DNA of 12,768 bases from NCBI GenBank assembly GCA_945862035.1, contig CAMAXB010000055.1, positions 1-12,768 of the forward strand, written 5' to 3'. Source of the stretch: Opitutus sp. GAS368 (GTDB lineage Bacteria; Verrucomicrobiota; Verrucomicrobiia; Opitutales; Opitutaceae). Positions 12,454 through 12,768 of this stretch are shown here, piece by piece; the first letter of the stretch is position 1; each line of letters begins with the position of its first letter. A model generated the notes under the pieces. That model was not told where the DNA came from. It was given only the letters and a program-made list of their open reading frames with translations, and ran no database searches. The translations under genes were made by a program, and so were the position numbers.

Positions 12454-12768
12454 TCACACATCGCAGATACGCACCGAGTCGCGCAGCGAGGCGAGGGGAT
12501 CGGGACCCTTCGGGATGAACTCCTGGGCAACGAAGCCCTTGAAGCCGGTATCCGCGATCGCGCGCATGATGGCCGGGTAAAAAAGTTCCTGATTGTCGCC
12601 GATCTCGGCGCGGCCGGGAACACCCGCCGTGTGGTAGTGGGAGAAGTGGCTGTGGTGTGCCTTGATCGTCGCGATCACATCGCCCTCCATGATCTGCATG
12701 TGGTAGATGTCGTAGAGCAGTTTGAAGCGCTCTGAACTCAGCCGATTGCTCAGCTCGACGCCCCAGTT
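12454..12768 (-). CDS. Hydroxypyruvate isomerase-like TIM-barrel protein, C-terminal fragment
   Basis: The reading frame runs in from the window end, so only the last 104 residues are present. LLYDIYHMQIMEGD, HHSHFSHYHTAGVPGR, GDNQELFYPAIMRAI and FVAQEFIP match the C-terminal half of Hyi-like sugar isomerase/epimerases of the AP-endonuclease 2 TIM-barrel superfamily. The Asp of YDIYHMQ and the Glu of AQEFIP are candidate metal ligands, and the two His of SHYH line the site. Such enzymes interconvert keto and aldo forms of small sugars or hydroxypyruvate and tartronate semialdehyde. The substrate is uncertain because superfamily members vary widely. It is transcribed towards the YqhA-like gene. 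Confidence 0.85.
   Translation of the reverse strand, partial: NWGVELSNRLSSERFKLLYDIYHMQIMEGDVIATIKAHHSHFSHYHTAGVPGRAEIGDNQELFYPAIMRAIADTGFKGFVAQEFIPKGPDPLASLRDSVRICDV

Overview
The window is about 12.8 kb of GC-rich bacterial chromosome carrying mostly housekeeping genes. Weak Shine-Dalgarno signals at many starts, the gene content, and repeated inverted-repeat elements with ACAGATG, TAGCGAG or CGAATTTCGA arms suggest a Verrucomicrobiota bacterium of the Opitutaceae type. That placement is inference from general resemblance; no search was run.

Layout, left to right. (1) The C-terminal end of a heavy-metal P1B-type ATPase, then a small glycine-rich outer-membrane-type lipoprotein. (2) A convergent L,D-transpeptidase-like gene with an unusual SGGC active-site motif. 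Its start almost touches the start of the divergent asd gene (aspartate-semialdehyde dehydrogenase). (3) tRNA-Val(UAC), then ilvN and ilvC of valine/isoleucine synthesis. (4) hemC followed by a cobA-hemD fusion; together these convert porphobilinogen to uroporphyrinogen III and precorrin-2. (5) A leftward VapBC-type toxin-antitoxin pair with a palindromic operator. (6) A DegT/DnrJ-type PLP aminotransferase. (7) trpF overlapping a secreted L,D-transpeptidase gene. (8) A UPF0114/YqhA-like membrane protein. (9) A leftward partial TIM-barrel protein of the hydroxypyruvate-isomerase type, cut by the window end.

The most unusual feature is not a protein. Most intergenic junctions hold an inverted-repeat element of roughly 80-180 bp, and there are at least five arm sequences: CGAATTTCGA (two copies), TAGCGAG (two copies flanking hemC), CGCGAATCA, ACCACAGATG, and a 25-bp perfect repeat around GTAACC-N5-GGTTAC. 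A sixth, weaker one lies before the tRNA. In several families the arms are built from short reiterated motifs. Several elements begin inside a stop codon or end directly against a start codon. They look like non-autonomous mobile or REP/BIME-like elements that have become gene-boundary structures (terminators, attenuators). That function is inference.

No complete transposase, CRISPR array, rRNA or phage gene is visible. The only gap between genes longer than about 300 bases (9518-9826) holds one of the inverted repeats and otherwise nothing I can identify.
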